64,000 bases of DNA from Flexivirga aerilata (GTDB lineage Bacteria; Actinomycetota; Actinomycetes; Actinomycetales; Dermatophilaceae), in the NCBI RefSeq assembly GCF_013002715.1, contig NZ_JABENB010000001.1, positions 248,001 through 312,000 of the forward strand. Reading direction: 5' to 3'. Position 1 is the first letter of the stretch. Every line of letters starts with the position of its first letter. Made by a program: the position numbers and the translations under genes. Below the pieces are notes generated by a model. That model had not been told where the DNA came from. It saw only the letters and a program-made list of their open reading frames with translations, and did no database searches. Below, one piece after another: positions 18,660-28,005 of this stretch.

Positions 18660-19406
18660 TCAGTCCGTCGGCTCCCGGAAGACCTTGTGCGCCGCGGCCT
18701 GCGCCCGCGGACGGACCACCAGCTGATCGATGTTGACGTGCTCGGGCACCGTCGCGGCATACGCGATGCAGTCGGCGATGTCCTCCTGCGTCAACGGCTG
18801 CCGCACGCCCGCGTAGACCTGCTCGGCGCGCTCGCGGTCGCCGTGGAAGCGCACCAGGGAGAACTCATCGGACTTGACCATCCCCGGGTCGACCTCGCAC
18901 ACCCGCACCGGCTGGTCCCACAGCTCCAGACGCAGCGACTGCATCATCGAACGCACCGCGGCCTTCACCCCGCAGTAGCCCGCGCCGCCCTCGTATGCCG
19001 TGAGGGCCGCGACCGACCCCACGGTGACGATGACGCCGTGCGCGCGGGTGAGCGCCGGCAGCAGCGCCTGGATGCTCGCGGCGACCCCGATCACGTTGGT
19101 GTCGTACATCGTGCGCCACTCGGCGAAGTCCGCCTGCGCGACGTAGTCGGTGCCGAGCGCGCCGCCGGCGTTGGCGACCAGCACGTCGACCCGGTCGCCG
19201 GCGGCTTCGGCGAGCCGCGCGATGTCCTCGGGCCGGGTGACGTCGCAGGTCACGGCCCGGCCGCCGATCTCCCGCGCCAACTCCTCAATGCGGTCGGTGC
19301 GGCGCGCCGCACAGATCACCTCGAAACCGTCCTGCGCCAGCCGGCGCGCGGTCGCCCGCCCGATGCCGCTGCTCGCCCCGGTCACGACTGCGATGCGTGT
19401 GCTCAT
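18660..19406 (-). CDS. Short-chain dehydrogenase/reductase
   Basis: 248 residues with a complete classical SDR set: TGASSGIGRATA (cofactor), DVLVANAGG, the catalytic serine in VTVGSVAAL and YCGVK (Tyr and Lys). The arginines in CAARRTDR after the second strand suggest NADP(H) preference. The ATG at 19406 is preferred over an in-frame GTG at 19415. It is divergent from menE by 31 bp. The substrate is unknown. Confidence 0.88.
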   Translation of the reverse strand: MSTRIAVVTGASSGIGRATARRLAQDGFEVICAARRTDRIEELAREIGGRAVTCDVTRPEDIARLAEAAGDRVDVLVANAGGALGTDYVAQADFAEWRTMYDTNVIGVAASIQALLPALTRAHGVIVTVGSVAALTAYEGGAGYCGVKAAVRSMMQSLRLELWDQPVRVCEVDPGMVKSDEFSLVRFHGDRERAEQVYAGVRQPLTQEDIADCIAYAATVPEHVNIDQLVVRPRAQAAAHKVFREPTD

Positions 19407-19437
19407 GGGGCACACGATAGAGACGTAACCTTGACCG

Positions 19438-20583
19438 GTGCCGACCCTGCTCCCCTACCTCGTGCGCCCCGGTGAGCTCGCTTCCTACCGCTCGGCACTC
19501 GCGGCGGCGCTCGACGGCACCGGCCCCCCGCTCAGCCCGTATGCCGAGCCGACCCCTCCCCCGGACGCGGCCGAAGTGCCCGACGACATCGCCCTGGTGG
19601 TCAGCACCTCGGGCTCGACCGGCACTCCGAAGCGCGCGATGCTCAGCCGGGCCGCGCTCGTCGCGAGCGCCGACGCCACCCACGAGCGCCTCGGCGGCCC
19701 CGGCCAATGGCTGCTGCCGATGCCGCCCCAGCACATCGCCGGCACCCAGGTGCTCATCCGCTCGCTGCGTGCCGGCGTGGCACCCATCACGCTGACGATG
19801 TTCGGCGTCGACGAATTCATATCCGCCACAAGGGCGCTCACGGGTGCACGGCGCTACACCTCACTGGTGCCGACCCAGCTGCGTCGGCTGCTCGACGCGG
19901 GTCCGGCAGCCCGGGAGGCCCTCGCCGCCTACGACGGGCTGCTGCTCGGCGGTGCCGCGTCGGCGCCGTCGCTGCTCACCGAGGCCGCGGACGCCGAGGT
20001 GCGGGTGCTGACGACCTACGGGATGAGCGAGACCTCCGGCGGCTGCGTCTATGACGGCGTCCCCCTCACCGGTACGAGCGTGCGACTCGACGACGACGGC
20101 CGGATCACCCTGTGCGGCAACACGATCGCCTCGGGCTACCTCGACGCGCCGGAGCTGACCGCCACGGTCTTCGGCGAGCTGCCCGACGGCACCCGCACCT
20201 TCCGCACCGACGACATCGGCAGCTGGGAGCAGGACCGCCTGCACGTGCTGGGCCGGGGCGACGACCTGATCAACACCGGCGGCCTGAAGGTCGCGCCACG
20301 CGTCGTCGAGGAGGCGGCGACCCAGCTGCCCGACGTGATCGAGGCGGTCGCCCTGGGCTTGCCGGACGACGAGTGGGGCGAGGCCGTCGCGATCGCGGTC
20401 CGGGCCCGGAAGCCGTTGGAGCTGGCCGAGATCCGCGCCGCGCTGCGGGAGCGACTCCCGTCATACGCACTCCCGAAGCGACTGCTGCTGGTCGAGGAGT
20501 TGCCGCTGCGCGGCCCCGGCAAGCCGGACCGTGCCGCGCTCGCGCAGTCGCCCGGGTGGCAGAATCTGCCTGCCCCCCGCTGA
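19438..20583 (+). CDS. menE: o-Succinylbenzoate-CoA ligase
   Basis: 381 residues, a short ANL-superfamily adenylating enzyme. The P-loop is STSGSTGTPKRAMLS, with TTYGMSETSGGC, FRTDDIG and NTGGLKVAPRVVE following. Its length and place beside menA, menB and menC fit actinobacterial MenE, which makes OSB-CoA for MenB. The start is GTG; TAACCT lies 6 nt before it, suggesting a leaderless transcript. Confidence 0.9.
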   Translation: MPTLLPYLVRPGELASYRSALAAALDGTGPPLSPYAEPTPPPDAAEVPDDIALVVSTSGSTGTPKRAMLSRAALVASADATHERLGGPGQWLLPMPPQHIAGTQVLIRSLRAGVAPITLTMFGVDEFISATRALTGARRYTSLVPTQLRRLLDAGPAAREALAAYDGLLLGGAASAPSLLTEAADAEVRVLTTYGMSETSGGCVYDGVPLTGTSVRLDDDGRITLCGNTIASGYLDAPELTATVFGELPDGTRTFRTDDIGSWEQDRLHVLGRGDDLINTGGLKVAPRVVEEAATQLPDVIEAVALGLPDDEWGEAVAIAVRARKPLELAEIRAALRERLPSYALPKRLLLVEELPLRGPGKPDRAALAQSPGWQNLPAPR

Positions 20584-20631
20584 GGCGCACGCCGCAGCGT
20601 TCGCGCCTCCCGGAAGTTGTCGCACAGCACC

Positions 20632-21516
20632 ATGGCCACGCTCAACGAATGGATCGGCGGATCCCGTCCGCGCACCCTGCCCGCTGCCGTCGCGCCCGTC
20701 GTGGCCGGCACCGGATCGGCCTACGCGATCGGCAAGGCCAACCTCGGCTACGCCCTGCTGGCGCTGCTGGTCTCGCTCGCGCTGCAGGTCGGGGTCAACT
20801 TCGCCAACGACTACTCCGACGGCATCCGCGGCACCGACGAGAAGCGGGTCGGCCCGGTGCGTCTGGTCGGCCAGGGCCTGGCCACCCCGGCCAGCGTCAA
20901 ACTCGCGGCATTCGGCTGCTTCGCGTTCGCCGGGCTGTGCGGCCTCGCCCTGGTGGCACTGACCGGGAAGTTCTGGCTACTGCTGGTCGGCGTGGCCGCG
21001 ATCATCGCCGCCTGGAAGTACACCGGCGGCGATAACCCTTACGGTTACTTGGGTCTCGGCGAGGTCTTCGTCTTCGTCTTCTTCGGCCTCGTCGCCACCC
21101 TGGGCACGACCTACACCCAGGCCGGCACGCTCGAGTCGTCCAGCTGGGCTGCGGCCGTCGGGGTGGGCGCGATCGCCTGCGCGATCCTGGTCGCCAACAA
21201 TCTGCGCGACATCCCCGGCGACACCGTGTCCGGCAAGCGCACGCTCGCGGTGCGTCTGGGCGACCGGAAGACCCGCCTGCTCTACGCCGGCTTCGTGGTC
21301 GTCGCGCTGGTCATGGTCGGCCTCGCCGCGCTGCAGCACCCGTGGGCCGGCATCGCGGCGGTCGGCCTGCTGCCGGCCGTGCGCCCGGCCGTGCAGGTGC
21401 TGCGCGGCGCCCAGGGCCGCGACCTCATCCCGGTGCTCGCCGGCACCGGCATGACGATGCTCGCCTACGGCGTGCTCTTCGGGCTCGGGCTCTACCTGGC
21501 CCACCGCACCGCCTGA
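20632..21516 (+). CDS. menA: 1,4-dihydroxy-2-naphthoate polyprenyltransferase
   Basis: 294 residues, a UbiA-family membrane prenyltransferase with about eight helices. The first aspartate motif is VNFANDYSDGIRGTD and the second NNLRDIPGDTVSGKRTLAVRLG. It prenylates dihydroxynaphthoate to demethylmenaquinone. The ATG at 20632 is taken; an in-frame TTG at 20617 sits directly against GGAAG and is unlikely. It follows menE by 48 bp on the same strand, so the two are likely co-transcribed. Confidence 0.93.
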   Translation: MATLNEWIGGSRPRTLPAAVAPVVAGTGSAYAIGKANLGYALLALLVSLALQVGVNFANDYSDGIRGTDEKRVGPVRLVGQGLATPASVKLAAFGCFAFAGLCGLALVALTGKFWLLLVGVAAIIAAWKYTGGDNPYGYLGLGEVFVFVFFGLVATLGTTYTQAGTLESSSWAAAVGVGAIACAILVANNLRDIPGDTVSGKRTLAVRLGDRKTRLLYAGFVVVALVMVGLAALQHPWAGIAAVGLLPAVRPAVQVLRGAQGRDLIPVLAGTGMTMLAYGVLFGLGLYLAHRTA

Positions 21517-21568
21517 GCGAGCGAGCGAACTCAGCCGCGACGGGCCGCGACATCGGGAGCGGCGGCCG

Positions 21569-22780
21569 TCAGTTCTGCGGGCTGGTGCCGAGGGTGACCT
21601 TGGCGGTGTGTGCGGCACCGTTCGCGTCGACCCAGGTGACGCTGACGCTGTCGCCCGGATATTTGTCCTCGATCAGCGTGCCCAGCGCGTCGGCAGACGT
21701 GACCCGCTGACCGCCGATCGAGGTGATCGTCGCCCCCGCCGCGATGCCGGCGTTCGCCGCGGCACTGCCCTCGGTCACCCCGATCACCGACGCACCCGCG
21801 GTCGAGCCGCCGTAGCCGCTCCCGCTCGTGCTCGAGGACACCTGCACACCGAGTGCCGCCCGCGCGCCGATGTGCACCGACCCGGAGCGGGTGCCGGCCT
21901 CGATCTGCTGCGCGATCGACACCGCCGACGTGATCGGGATCGCGTAGCCGGTGATCGGTGTCGAGGACGACGCAGCGGTGTTGATGCCGATCACCTCCCC
22001 GTCGCTGTCGAGCAGCGCGCCACCGGAGTAACCCGGCACGATCTGCGCGTTGGTCTCGATCAGCCCGGTGAGCGACTCCGAGGAGCCGCCGTCCTCACCG
22101 CGGGCGGTGATCTGCCGGCCGGTGCCGGTGACGGTGCCGCCGGTCTGGTAGAGCGTGCCGCGGCCACCGCCCTGACCCACCGCGGTGACCTTCTCGCCGA
22201 GCACGGCACTGGCGGTGTCGAGCTTCGCCGTCGTCATCCCGCTCGCGCCCTCGAGCTTCAGCACCGCGATGTCGCGCTGCTCGTCGTGCCCGACGACCTT
22301 GGCGGTGTAGGTCTTGCCGCCGGCGGCGACGACCCGGATCTGGGTCGAGCCGTCGACCACGTGGTAGTTGGTGAGCACGGTCCCGTCGGAGGAGAGCACG
22401 ACGCCCGTGCCCGCGCCCTCGCCGTTCATCAGCACGGTGTCGATCATCACCACGCCGGGCGAGGACGAGATCGGCGTGCCGGACACCGAGTTGCTGGCCT
22501 GCTGCGACCACGGATTGGCCTGCTGGCCGTCCGAGCCGCTCGATCCACCTGAGCCGTTCGACCCGCTCGACCCGTCCTGCCCACCGCCGTATGACGGGGC
22601 GTCGCTCGAGCCCGAGCCCGGGCTGAGGCCGGGGATCTGCGGCACGCTCGGGATGGTCACCGAGGGCGCGGAGGCGGAGAGCGAGATGCCGCCACGGGCC
22701 GCGAGGTCGGCCGCCACACCGGTGGGGACGAGCGCGACAGCGGTGATCGCCGCTGCGGCGAATGCGAGACGACGCGACAT
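21569..22780 (-). CDS. Secreted S1C (DegP-like) serine protease with PDZ domain
   Basis: 403 residues. An N-terminal signal peptide or anchor (residues 5-25) is followed by a ~70-residue Ser/Gly/Pro-rich linker. The trypsin-like domain has the triad H140 (TNYHVV), D170 (RDIAVL) and S252 (GYSGGALLD). A PDZ domain fills the last ~95 residues (VTEGSAAANAGIAAGATITS). Such proteins act in envelope quality control. It converges on menA with 52 bp between stops. Confidence 0.9.
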   Translation of the reverse strand: MSRRLAFAAAAITAVALVPTGVAADLAARGGISLSASAPSVTIPSVPQIPGLSPGSGSSDAPSYGGGQDGSSGSNGSGGSSGSDGQQANPWSQQASNSVSGTPISSSPGVVMIDTVLMNGEGAGTGVVLSSDGTVLTNYHVVDGSTQIRVVAAGGKTYTAKVVGHDEQRDIAVLKLEGASGMTTAKLDTASAVLGEKVTAVGQGGGRGTLYQTGGTVTGTGRQITARGEDGGSSESLTGLIETNAQIVPGYSGGALLDSDGEVIGINTAASSSTPITGYAIPITSAVSIAQQIEAGTRSGSVHIGARAALGVQVSSSTSGSGYGGSTAGASVIGVTEGSAAANAGIAAGATITSIGGQRVTSADALGTLIEDKYPGDSVSVTWVDANGAAHTAKVTLGTSPQN

Positions 22781-22885
22781 CAGGGACTCCTTCGAGGCAA
22801 GAAATGATCTACCCCGTAGTCAAGGAGTTCACCCCATGGCCGGACCCGGGGGACGTTGTGGGCCGGCTGTGGAGGCGCGCCGCCC

Positions 22886-23128
22886 TCAGTCGTCGAGGTC
22901 GTCGTCCTCGGCGCTGCGATAGGTCTCGGCGCGCTTCTGCCGCTCGGCGACCTTGCGCTCCAGCTGGCTGGCGAACTGCTCCCGCGGTCCGCGCAGCACG
23001 AAGAAGGACACCACCAGCGAGACCAGCGCGGCGAGGATGAGCAGCGGCCAGCCGCGCAGCGACACGGCATACAGCACCAGCACGACCGCGAAGAAGATCA
23101 GCAGCCGCATGATCGAGTAACGAACCAT
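22886..23128 (-). CDS. DUF4229 small membrane protein
   Basis: 80 residues: two transmembrane helices (IMRLLIFFAVVLVLYAVSL and PLLILAALVSLVVSFFVL) followed by a charged helical tail (LERKVAERQKRAETYRSAED). This is the DUF4229 pattern, known only from actinobacteria. The ATG overlaps the ccsB stop by one base (TGATG), so it is the last gene of the cytochrome c maturation operon and coupled to it. Its role is unknown. Confidence 0.85.
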   Translation of the reverse strand: MVRYSIMRLLIFFAVVLVLYAVSLRGWPLLILAALVSLVVSFFVLRGPREQFASQLERKVAERQKRAETYRSAEDDDLDD

Positions 23129-24150
23129 CACATACCTGAGTAGGAGTGCATGCCCACGATGAACATGTTGACCACGGTGAAGTTGAAGATGACGCAGACG
23201 AAGCCGGCGACCGAGATGTAGGCGGCCTTCTTGCCGCTCCACCCGGCCGTCGCGCGTGCGTGCAGGTAGGCCGCGTAGACGACCCAGATGACGAGCGTCC
23301 AGACCTCCTTGGGGTCCCAGCTCCAGTAGTGCCCCCAGGCGATCTGCGCCCAGATCGCGCCCGCGATGAGGGTGAACGTCCAGAGCGGGAAGGCGATGAT
23401 CAGCAGCCCGTAGGTCGTGCGGTCCATCGTCGCCGAGTCGGGCACCGCGTCCATGAACTTGTACTTGGTGTCGCCGATGTCCTCGCGCCACTTCTGCACG
23501 AAGAACAGGATCGTGGTGGAGAAGGCGATGGTGAAGAAGGCGACCGACAGGATCGCGACCGTCACATGGATGGTCAGCCAGTAGTTCTTCAGCGACGGCA
23601 GCAGCTGGCTGGCGGCGGTGTAGAAGACGAGCGCGGCGAGCATCTCGGTCAGCAGGGTCGGGCCGACCACGAAGATGCCGAGCGAGCGCACGTCGCGGCG
23701 CAGACTCCAGATCAGGTAGGCCGTGATGACGAAGAACGAGCCGACGATGGAGAACTCGTACATGTTGCCCAGCGGCGGCCGGCCGACCGAGACCGCGCGC
23801 AGCACGACGCAGGCGCCGAGCAGCAGCGCACCCAGCCAGCTGAGCGACAGGCCGATGCCGGCCCACTGACGCTTCTCCGGCGGCACGTCCGCGACCGGCG
23901 CGGTGGTGCGCTCCAGCAGCGCCGTGCCGCCACCGTCGCCACCGGCTGCCGCCACGCCCTCGGCCGCCTTCGCCCGGCGGGCCGCGGCGCGTTCGGCGCG
24001 GGCCGGGTGTCCGGCGAGGTCGGCGGCGAAGGCGAGCATCGCCAGCGCCAGCACGACGGCCGAGGCGTAGAGGAAGTTGTTCGACGTGTTGGCCAGGCCG
24101 ATGTTGGTGGCGTGCCCGCCGAGCGAGAGATCGCTGGTGAGGGAGTTCAT
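23128..24150 (-). CDS. ccsB: Cytochrome c biogenesis protein CcsB (ResC)
   Basis: 340 residues, about eight transmembrane helices. The tryptophan-rich heme-handling segment WGHYWSWDPKEVWTLVIW is diagnostic of the CcsA/CcsB/ResC family. With ResB it forms the System II heme exporter and cytochrome c synthase. Conserved histidines are in the helix following GNMYEFS and in LTIHVTVA. A variable Ala-rich cytoplasmic loop spans residues ~55-95. It starts exactly where resB stops (adjacent, no gap). Confidence 0.93.
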   Translation of the reverse strand: MNSLTSDLSLGGHATNIGLANTSNNFLYASAVVLALAMLAFAADLAGHPARAERAAARRAKAAEGVAAAGGDGGGTALLERTTAPVADVPPEKRQWAGIGLSLSWLGALLLGACVVLRAVSVGRPPLGNMYEFSIVGSFFVITAYLIWSLRRDVRSLGIFVVGPTLLTEMLAALVFYTAASQLLPSLKNYWLTIHVTVAILSVAFFTIAFSTTILFFVQKWREDIGDTKYKFMDAVPDSATMDRTTYGLLIIAFPLWTFTLIAGAIWAQIAWGHYWSWDPKEVWTLVIWVVYAAYLHARATAGWSGKKAAYISVAGFVCVIFNFTVVNMFIVGMHSYSGM

Positions 24151-25848
24151 TTACGAGCCTGCCTGCCTCGTGGTCGGGGGACTTGCCAGCCGCTGTCCGA
24201 CTCCTTCGAGCAGGGAGTCGAGCGCGACCTGCAGGCGTGGGTCCTCGCCCTTGGCGAGTGCGCCCGCGGTGATCAGGGTACGCGGCGAGCCGGTGGAGCC
24301 CGGTGCCGCGTCGTCGTCGGGCTCGGTGCCGACCTTGACGAAGATCCGCCGGCGACGCAGCGTCATCGACATGATGAGGCCGGCCAGGCCGATGAGCGCG
24401 GCGACCAGCGCGGTCGTCTTGCCGGGGTCGTAGCGCGCGGAGAGCCCGGCCCAGCGCGGGATCTGCTTGTCGAGGCTGATCGTGGTGCCGTCGGGCAGCG
24501 TGGCGCTCTGCCCGGCATACACGACCGCCCTCCACGGCTGACTGCCGTTCATCACCTGCGTCATCTTGCGGGTGTTGAGTGTGTAGACCGACTGCGGCAG
24601 CGAGTCGGGGAAGAGGTCGCCCTGGTAGGCGCCGAGCACCAGCGCCGGCTTGTCCGGGGCCGGGAAGGTCGAGATCGGTCCCTGCTTCTCGTCGAAGGCC
24701 GCCGTCGGCAGGAACATCCCGAAGAAGCCGAGCTCCTTCGGGGAGGCGGCCGGCACCTTGATCGCGCCGACCGACTTGTAGGTGTTGCCCTGGGAGAGGA
24801 ACGGCGTCGCCTGGTGGTAGAGCACCTTGCCCTTCGGGTCGCGCACGGTGACCATCGGCGCGTAGCCGTTGCCGAGCAGGTAGACCGAGGTGCCGCCGAG
24901 GTTGACCGCGCCGTTGACCGCGAGGGTCTGGTTGACCGGCTTGCTGCCGAGCGGGTCCTGGGTGGTCACGGACGCCACGAAGTCACGCGGCTGGCCGTAC
25001 TGCGGGGAGTCCGGTGAGACGTTGCGCTCGAAGGTCACGTCGAGGCTCTTGACGTCGAGGCTCCACGGCTTGATGTCGCTCGAGTTGACCCACGGGCCGA
25101 GGTTGAGGGTGTTGTAGGCGCCGGCCGTGCTGACGAACGGCTGCCCGCCCTCCGGCACGATCACGTCGCCGCGCCAGCCCATCAGGTGGTCGGCGGCGAC
25201 CGCGAGCACGACGACGATCAGGCAGGTGTGGAAGAGCAGGTTGCCGGTCTCCCGCAGCCGCCCGCCCTCGGCGACGATCGCCTGGGTGCCGTCGGCCGGC
25301 TCGTCGACGCGCACCCGGTAACCCTTGCGCCGCAGGACCGCCCTGGTCGCCTCGACGACGTCGGAAGGCGTTGCGGCAGAGACGCGTTCGGCCGACGCGG
25401 GCAGTCGGCCGAGGCGGCGCGGCACCCGGGGCAGCGGCGAACGCAGCGCCTTGAGGTGCACGCCGATGCGCGGCACCACACAGCCGATGATCGAGACCAG
25501 CAGCAGCAGGTAGATCGCCGCGAACCACGGCGCGCTGTAGACGTCGAACATGCTCAGCCGGTCCAGCCACGGCCCGACGGTCTTGTGGTCCTGCAGGTAG
25601 GTCGTCACGCGCGGCGCGTCGATGCTGCGCTGCGGGAAGATCGAACCCGGCACCGCGGCCACCGCGAGCAGCAGCAGGAGGAAGAGCGCGGTCCGCATCG
25701 AGGTCAGCTGCCGCCAGAGCCAGCGCAGCGTGCCGAGCAGGCCGAGCTTCGGCTGGTTGGTGGGCGTCGGACGCGCGGATCCGCCCTTATTGGCGGGCCT
25801 TTCACGCCCCGCGGCCGCGGTGGAGTCCTTCTCGGTTTCGGTCGACAT
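24151..25848 (-). CDS. resB: Cytochrome c biogenesis protein ResB
   Basis: 565 residues. Three N-terminal helices (from ~residue 50) and a fourth near residue 475 enclose a large extracytoplasmic domain (about residues 220-470), as in ResB/Ccs1. The motif LGLLGTLRWLWRQLTSMRTALFLL is typical. It works with CcsB to deliver reduced heme to apocytochrome c outside the membrane. It lies 13 bp after ccdA on the same strand. Confidence 0.92.
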   Translation of the reverse strand: MSTETEKDSTAAAGRERPANKGGSARPTPTNQPKLGLLGTLRWLWRQLTSMRTALFLLLLLAVAAVPGSIFPQRSIDAPRVTTYLQDHKTVGPWLDRLSMFDVYSAPWFAAIYLLLLVSIIGCVVPRIGVHLKALRSPLPRVPRRLGRLPASAERVSAATPSDVVEATRAVLRRKGYRVRVDEPADGTQAIVAEGGRLRETGNLLFHTCLIVVVLAVAADHLMGWRGDVIVPEGGQPFVSTAGAYNTLNLGPWVNSSDIKPWSLDVKSLDVTFERNVSPDSPQYGQPRDFVASVTTQDPLGSKPVNQTLAVNGAVNLGGTSVYLLGNGYAPMVTVRDPKGKVLYHQATPFLSQGNTYKSVGAIKVPAASPKELGFFGMFLPTAAFDEKQGPISTFPAPDKPALVLGAYQGDLFPDSLPQSVYTLNTRKMTQVMNGSQPWRAVVYAGQSATLPDGTTISLDKQIPRWAGLSARYDPGKTTALVAALIGLAGLIMSMTLRRRRIFVKVGTEPDDDAAPGSTGSPRTLITAGALAKGEDPRLQVALDSLLEGVGQRLASPPTTRQAGS

Positions 25849-25861
25849 AGCTCAGATCAGC

Positions 25862-26605
25862 TCAGATCACCGGTACGAAATTCTCGGAGCCGGTCAGTCG
25901 GGTCTGCACCCAGGTGATGAGGTCCAGCCACTGGCCGGAGATCATCACGACCCCGACCGCCAGCATGAGGGCACCGCCGACCAGTTGGATCGGGCGGTGG
26001 TGGTCGCGCAGCCACCGGGACGCCTTCTCCGCGCGCGACCAGCCTGCCGCGATGAGCAGGAAGGGGAGGCCGAGCCCGAGGCAGTAGAACGCCGCCAGCA
26101 CGACGCCGCGGCTCGCGCTGCCCTGCCCGATCGGGTTGGCAAGGTTGAGGATTGCGCCATACACCGGGCCGACGCAGGGGCTCGCGCTCAGCCCGAAGAC
26201 CGCGCCGAGCAGGGGCGCCCCGAGCAGCCCGGCCGACGGACGCCACCGCACCGGGATGCCGCGCTGCCCGATGAAGCCGAGGTAGACCAGCGCGAGCAGG
26301 ACGACGATGACGCCGCTGATGCGGATCATCGCGTCCTGGTGCAGGTAGCGCAGGTTGGTCACCCAGCTGTATGCCGCGGCGACGCTCACCAGCACGACCG
26401 AGAAGCCGACCACGAACAGGAACGCACCGGTCACCAACCGGGTGCGGCGGCGCTCGTCGGTCAGTCCGGTGACATAGCCGAGAAAGCCTGGCACCAAAGG
26501 CAATACGCACGGCGACGCGAACGAGACGACTCCGGCGACCACCGCGAGCGCGACTGCGATCGGGAGGCTGCCGGAGGCGACCGTCTGGGCTGCGTCAGCT
26601 GTCAC
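25862..26605 (-). CDS. ccdA: Thiol-disulfide electron transporter CcdA
   Basis: 247 residues, six transmembrane helices. The conserved cysteines lie in SFASPCVLPLVPGF and LSASPCVGPVYGAI, the paired Cys-Pro motifs of CcdA/DsbD. It passes reducing equivalents from cytoplasmic thioredoxin to TlpA/ResA-type proteins outside. The start is GTG at 26605 with GGAGG six bases before it. That ribosome binding site is part of a repeated element that links it to tlpA. Confidence 0.93.
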   Translation of the reverse strand: MTADAAQTVASGSLPIAVALAVVAGVVSFASPCVLPLVPGFLGYVTGLTDERRRTRLVTGAFLFVVGFSVVLVSVAAAYSWVTNLRYLHQDAMIRISGVIVVLLALVYLGFIGQRGIPVRWRPSAGLLGAPLLGAVFGLSASPCVGPVYGAILNLANPIGQGSASRGVVLAAFYCLGLGLPFLLIAAGWSRAEKASRWLRDHHRPIQLVGGALMLAVGVVMISGQWLDLITWVQTRLTGSENFVPVI

Positions 26606-26667
26606 TGCGGGGCCTCCGGGAAGTATCGCGGAGGAGCGCAGCGGGGGAAGCGAGCTTCGTGGGGCAT
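26602..26667 (-). repeat. Mini-ORF linker element between tlpA and ccdA (diverged copy)
   Basis: A 66-nt open frame (21 codons plus stop, beginning MPHEARFPRCAPP) starts 3 bp after the tlpA stop, and its TGA overlaps the GTG of ccdA. The DNA (CCCCACGAAG, then TTCCCCCGCT, CGCTCC, ATACTTC, CCCCGCA) matches the tandem element between hemA and hemC. It ends in the Shine-Dalgarno sequence of the next gene. Confidence 0.7.
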
Positions 26668-26670
26668 GCG

Positions 26671-27270
26671 TCAGCCCTTGCTCACGACGTCCTGGACCAG
26701 GCCGGTCAGGGTGGTCGTGGTGGTGGGGCCGCTGACACGCGCGGCGATGCGGTGCTGGGTGTCGAGCACGAGCGTCGACGGGGTTGCGGTCGCCTTGCCC
26801 TGCAACGCCACCAGCGCCGCTCCCCCGTCGTCCTGCAGCGACGGATAGGTGACCCCGGCGGTCTTGAGGTAGGCCGCGCCCGTCTCCGGGCTCTCCTGCC
26901 GGTCCACGCCGATCATCACGACATTGCCCTTGGGCTGGAAGGACTCCCACGCCTTCTGCAACGCGGGCATCTCCTCCTTGCACGGCGGGCACCAGGAACC
27001 CCAGACGTTGATCACGACGATCTTGCCGGCCGCGTCCTTGCCCGACGACCACGGTGTGCCGTCGAGCAGCTTGCCGGACAGCTGCACCGGCTTGCCGCGC
27101 TTGTCGGGCGCGAGCTGCTCGATGCCGCCGTCGCCGGAGATGTAGTTCTTGTCGTCGCCGGCCTTGGCCTGCTTGGCGATCGAGCTGTCGCCGCCGGAGC
27201 CGCACGCGCTCAGCCCGAGAGCGGCGGTGAGTGCGAGGGCGCCGCCGACGACGGCGCGACGGGACATCAT
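26671..27270 (-). CDS. TlpA/ResA-like thiol-disulfide lipoprotein
   Basis: 199 residues. The signal ends in a lipobox (LGLSAC, Cys at residue 23), so it is anchored outside the membrane. The thioredoxin fold has the redox site WGSWCPPCKEEMP, the ResA/TlpA type that keeps the cytochrome c CXXCH cysteines reduced. TPSTLVLD contains the cis-proline. Its start overlaps the phosphatase gene by 4 bp (ATGA). Upstream of ccdA-resB-ccsB, it completes System II. Confidence 0.93.
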   Translation of the reverse strand: MMSRRAVVGGALALTAALGLSACGSGGDSSIAKQAKAGDDKNYISGDGGIEQLAPDKRGKPVQLSGKLLDGTPWSSGKDAAGKIVVINVWGSWCPPCKEEMPALQKAWESFQPKGNVVMIGVDRQESPETGAAYLKTAGVTYPSLQDDGGAALVALQGKATATPSTLVLDTQHRIAARVSGPTTTTTLTGLVQDVVSKG

Positions 27271-27926
27271 GCTGACTTCCTTCCGGTCGCCGATCCGGCG
27301 GCCTCGGTGGCCTTGGGCAGCAAGTCGCGGGCCGGCTCGTGGTAGTCGACGCCGGCGAAGGAGTCACCCTCGAAGCGCAGGCTGGTCACGGACGCGAGCG
27401 TGCACTGGCGGCGCCGCGGGTCGTGCCACAGGCGCTTGCCCTCGAAGTGCTGACGGGCGATCCACACCGGCAGCTGGTGGCTGACGACGACCGCCTGGTG
27501 TCCCCTCGCCGCGGCGCGCGCGTCGGCGACGGCTGCCGACATACGGGCCGCGATCTCGGCGTAGGGCTCGCCCCAGCTGGGCTTGAGCGGGTTGGTGAGT
27601 TTGCCCCAGAAGCGTGGTTTCAGAAGCTGTTTGGGGTGTTTGCCGACCGTGAGGCCCTCGAAGTCGTTGCCGGCCTCGATGACGCGCTCGTCGACGGTGA
27701 CCGACTGCCGCAGCGCCTCGGCGAGCGGCTCCATCGTCTCCTGCGCGCGCTCCAGCGGCGAGGACACCAGATAGGTCACGTCCTCGTCCTGCAGGTATGA
27801 CGCGACGCGCTGCGCCATCTGGCGGCCCAGTGCGGACAGGTGGAAGCCCGGCATGCGCCCGTAGAGGACGCCGCCGGGATTGTCGACCTCGCCGTGTCGC
27901 ACGAGGTGCACGACGGTGGTGGTCAT
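27267..27926 (-). CDS. Histidine phosphatase family (phosphoglycerate-mutase-like)
   Basis: 219 residues. The phosphohistidine motif is HLVRHGEVDNPGG, the second catalytic arginine lies in SSPLERAQETM, and the second histidine in VVVSHQLPVW. This is a broad phosphatase family; the long insert GKHPKQLLKPRFWGKLTNPLKP is typical of the actinobacterial member found with cytochrome c maturation genes. It sits between hemL and tlpA, overlapping the latter. Its substrate is unknown. The ATG at 27926 is taken. Confidence 0.88.
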   Translation of the reverse strand: MTTTVVHLVRHGEVDNPGGVLYGRMPGFHLSALGRQMAQRVASYLQDEDVTYLVSSPLERAQETMEPLAEALRQSVTVDERVIEAGNDFEGLTVGKHPKQLLKPRFWGKLTNPLKPSWGEPYAEIAARMSAAVADARAAARGHQAVVVSHQLPVWIARQHFEGKRLWHDPRRRQCTLASVTSLRFEGDSFAGVDYHEPARDLLPKATEAAGSATGRKSA

Positions 27927-28005
27927 GCCCGCATCACCGGCACGGAGTCCTTGCGCATTGGCGGAGTGTCGCATTTCAGTCTGTGTCGTCTCTCGGGGTG
28001 CCCGC

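Noticed and set aside
23146..25017. Long plus-strand open frame across ccsB and resB
   Set aside because: Low-complexity His/Arg/Glu-rich antisense translation of two well-supported genes.
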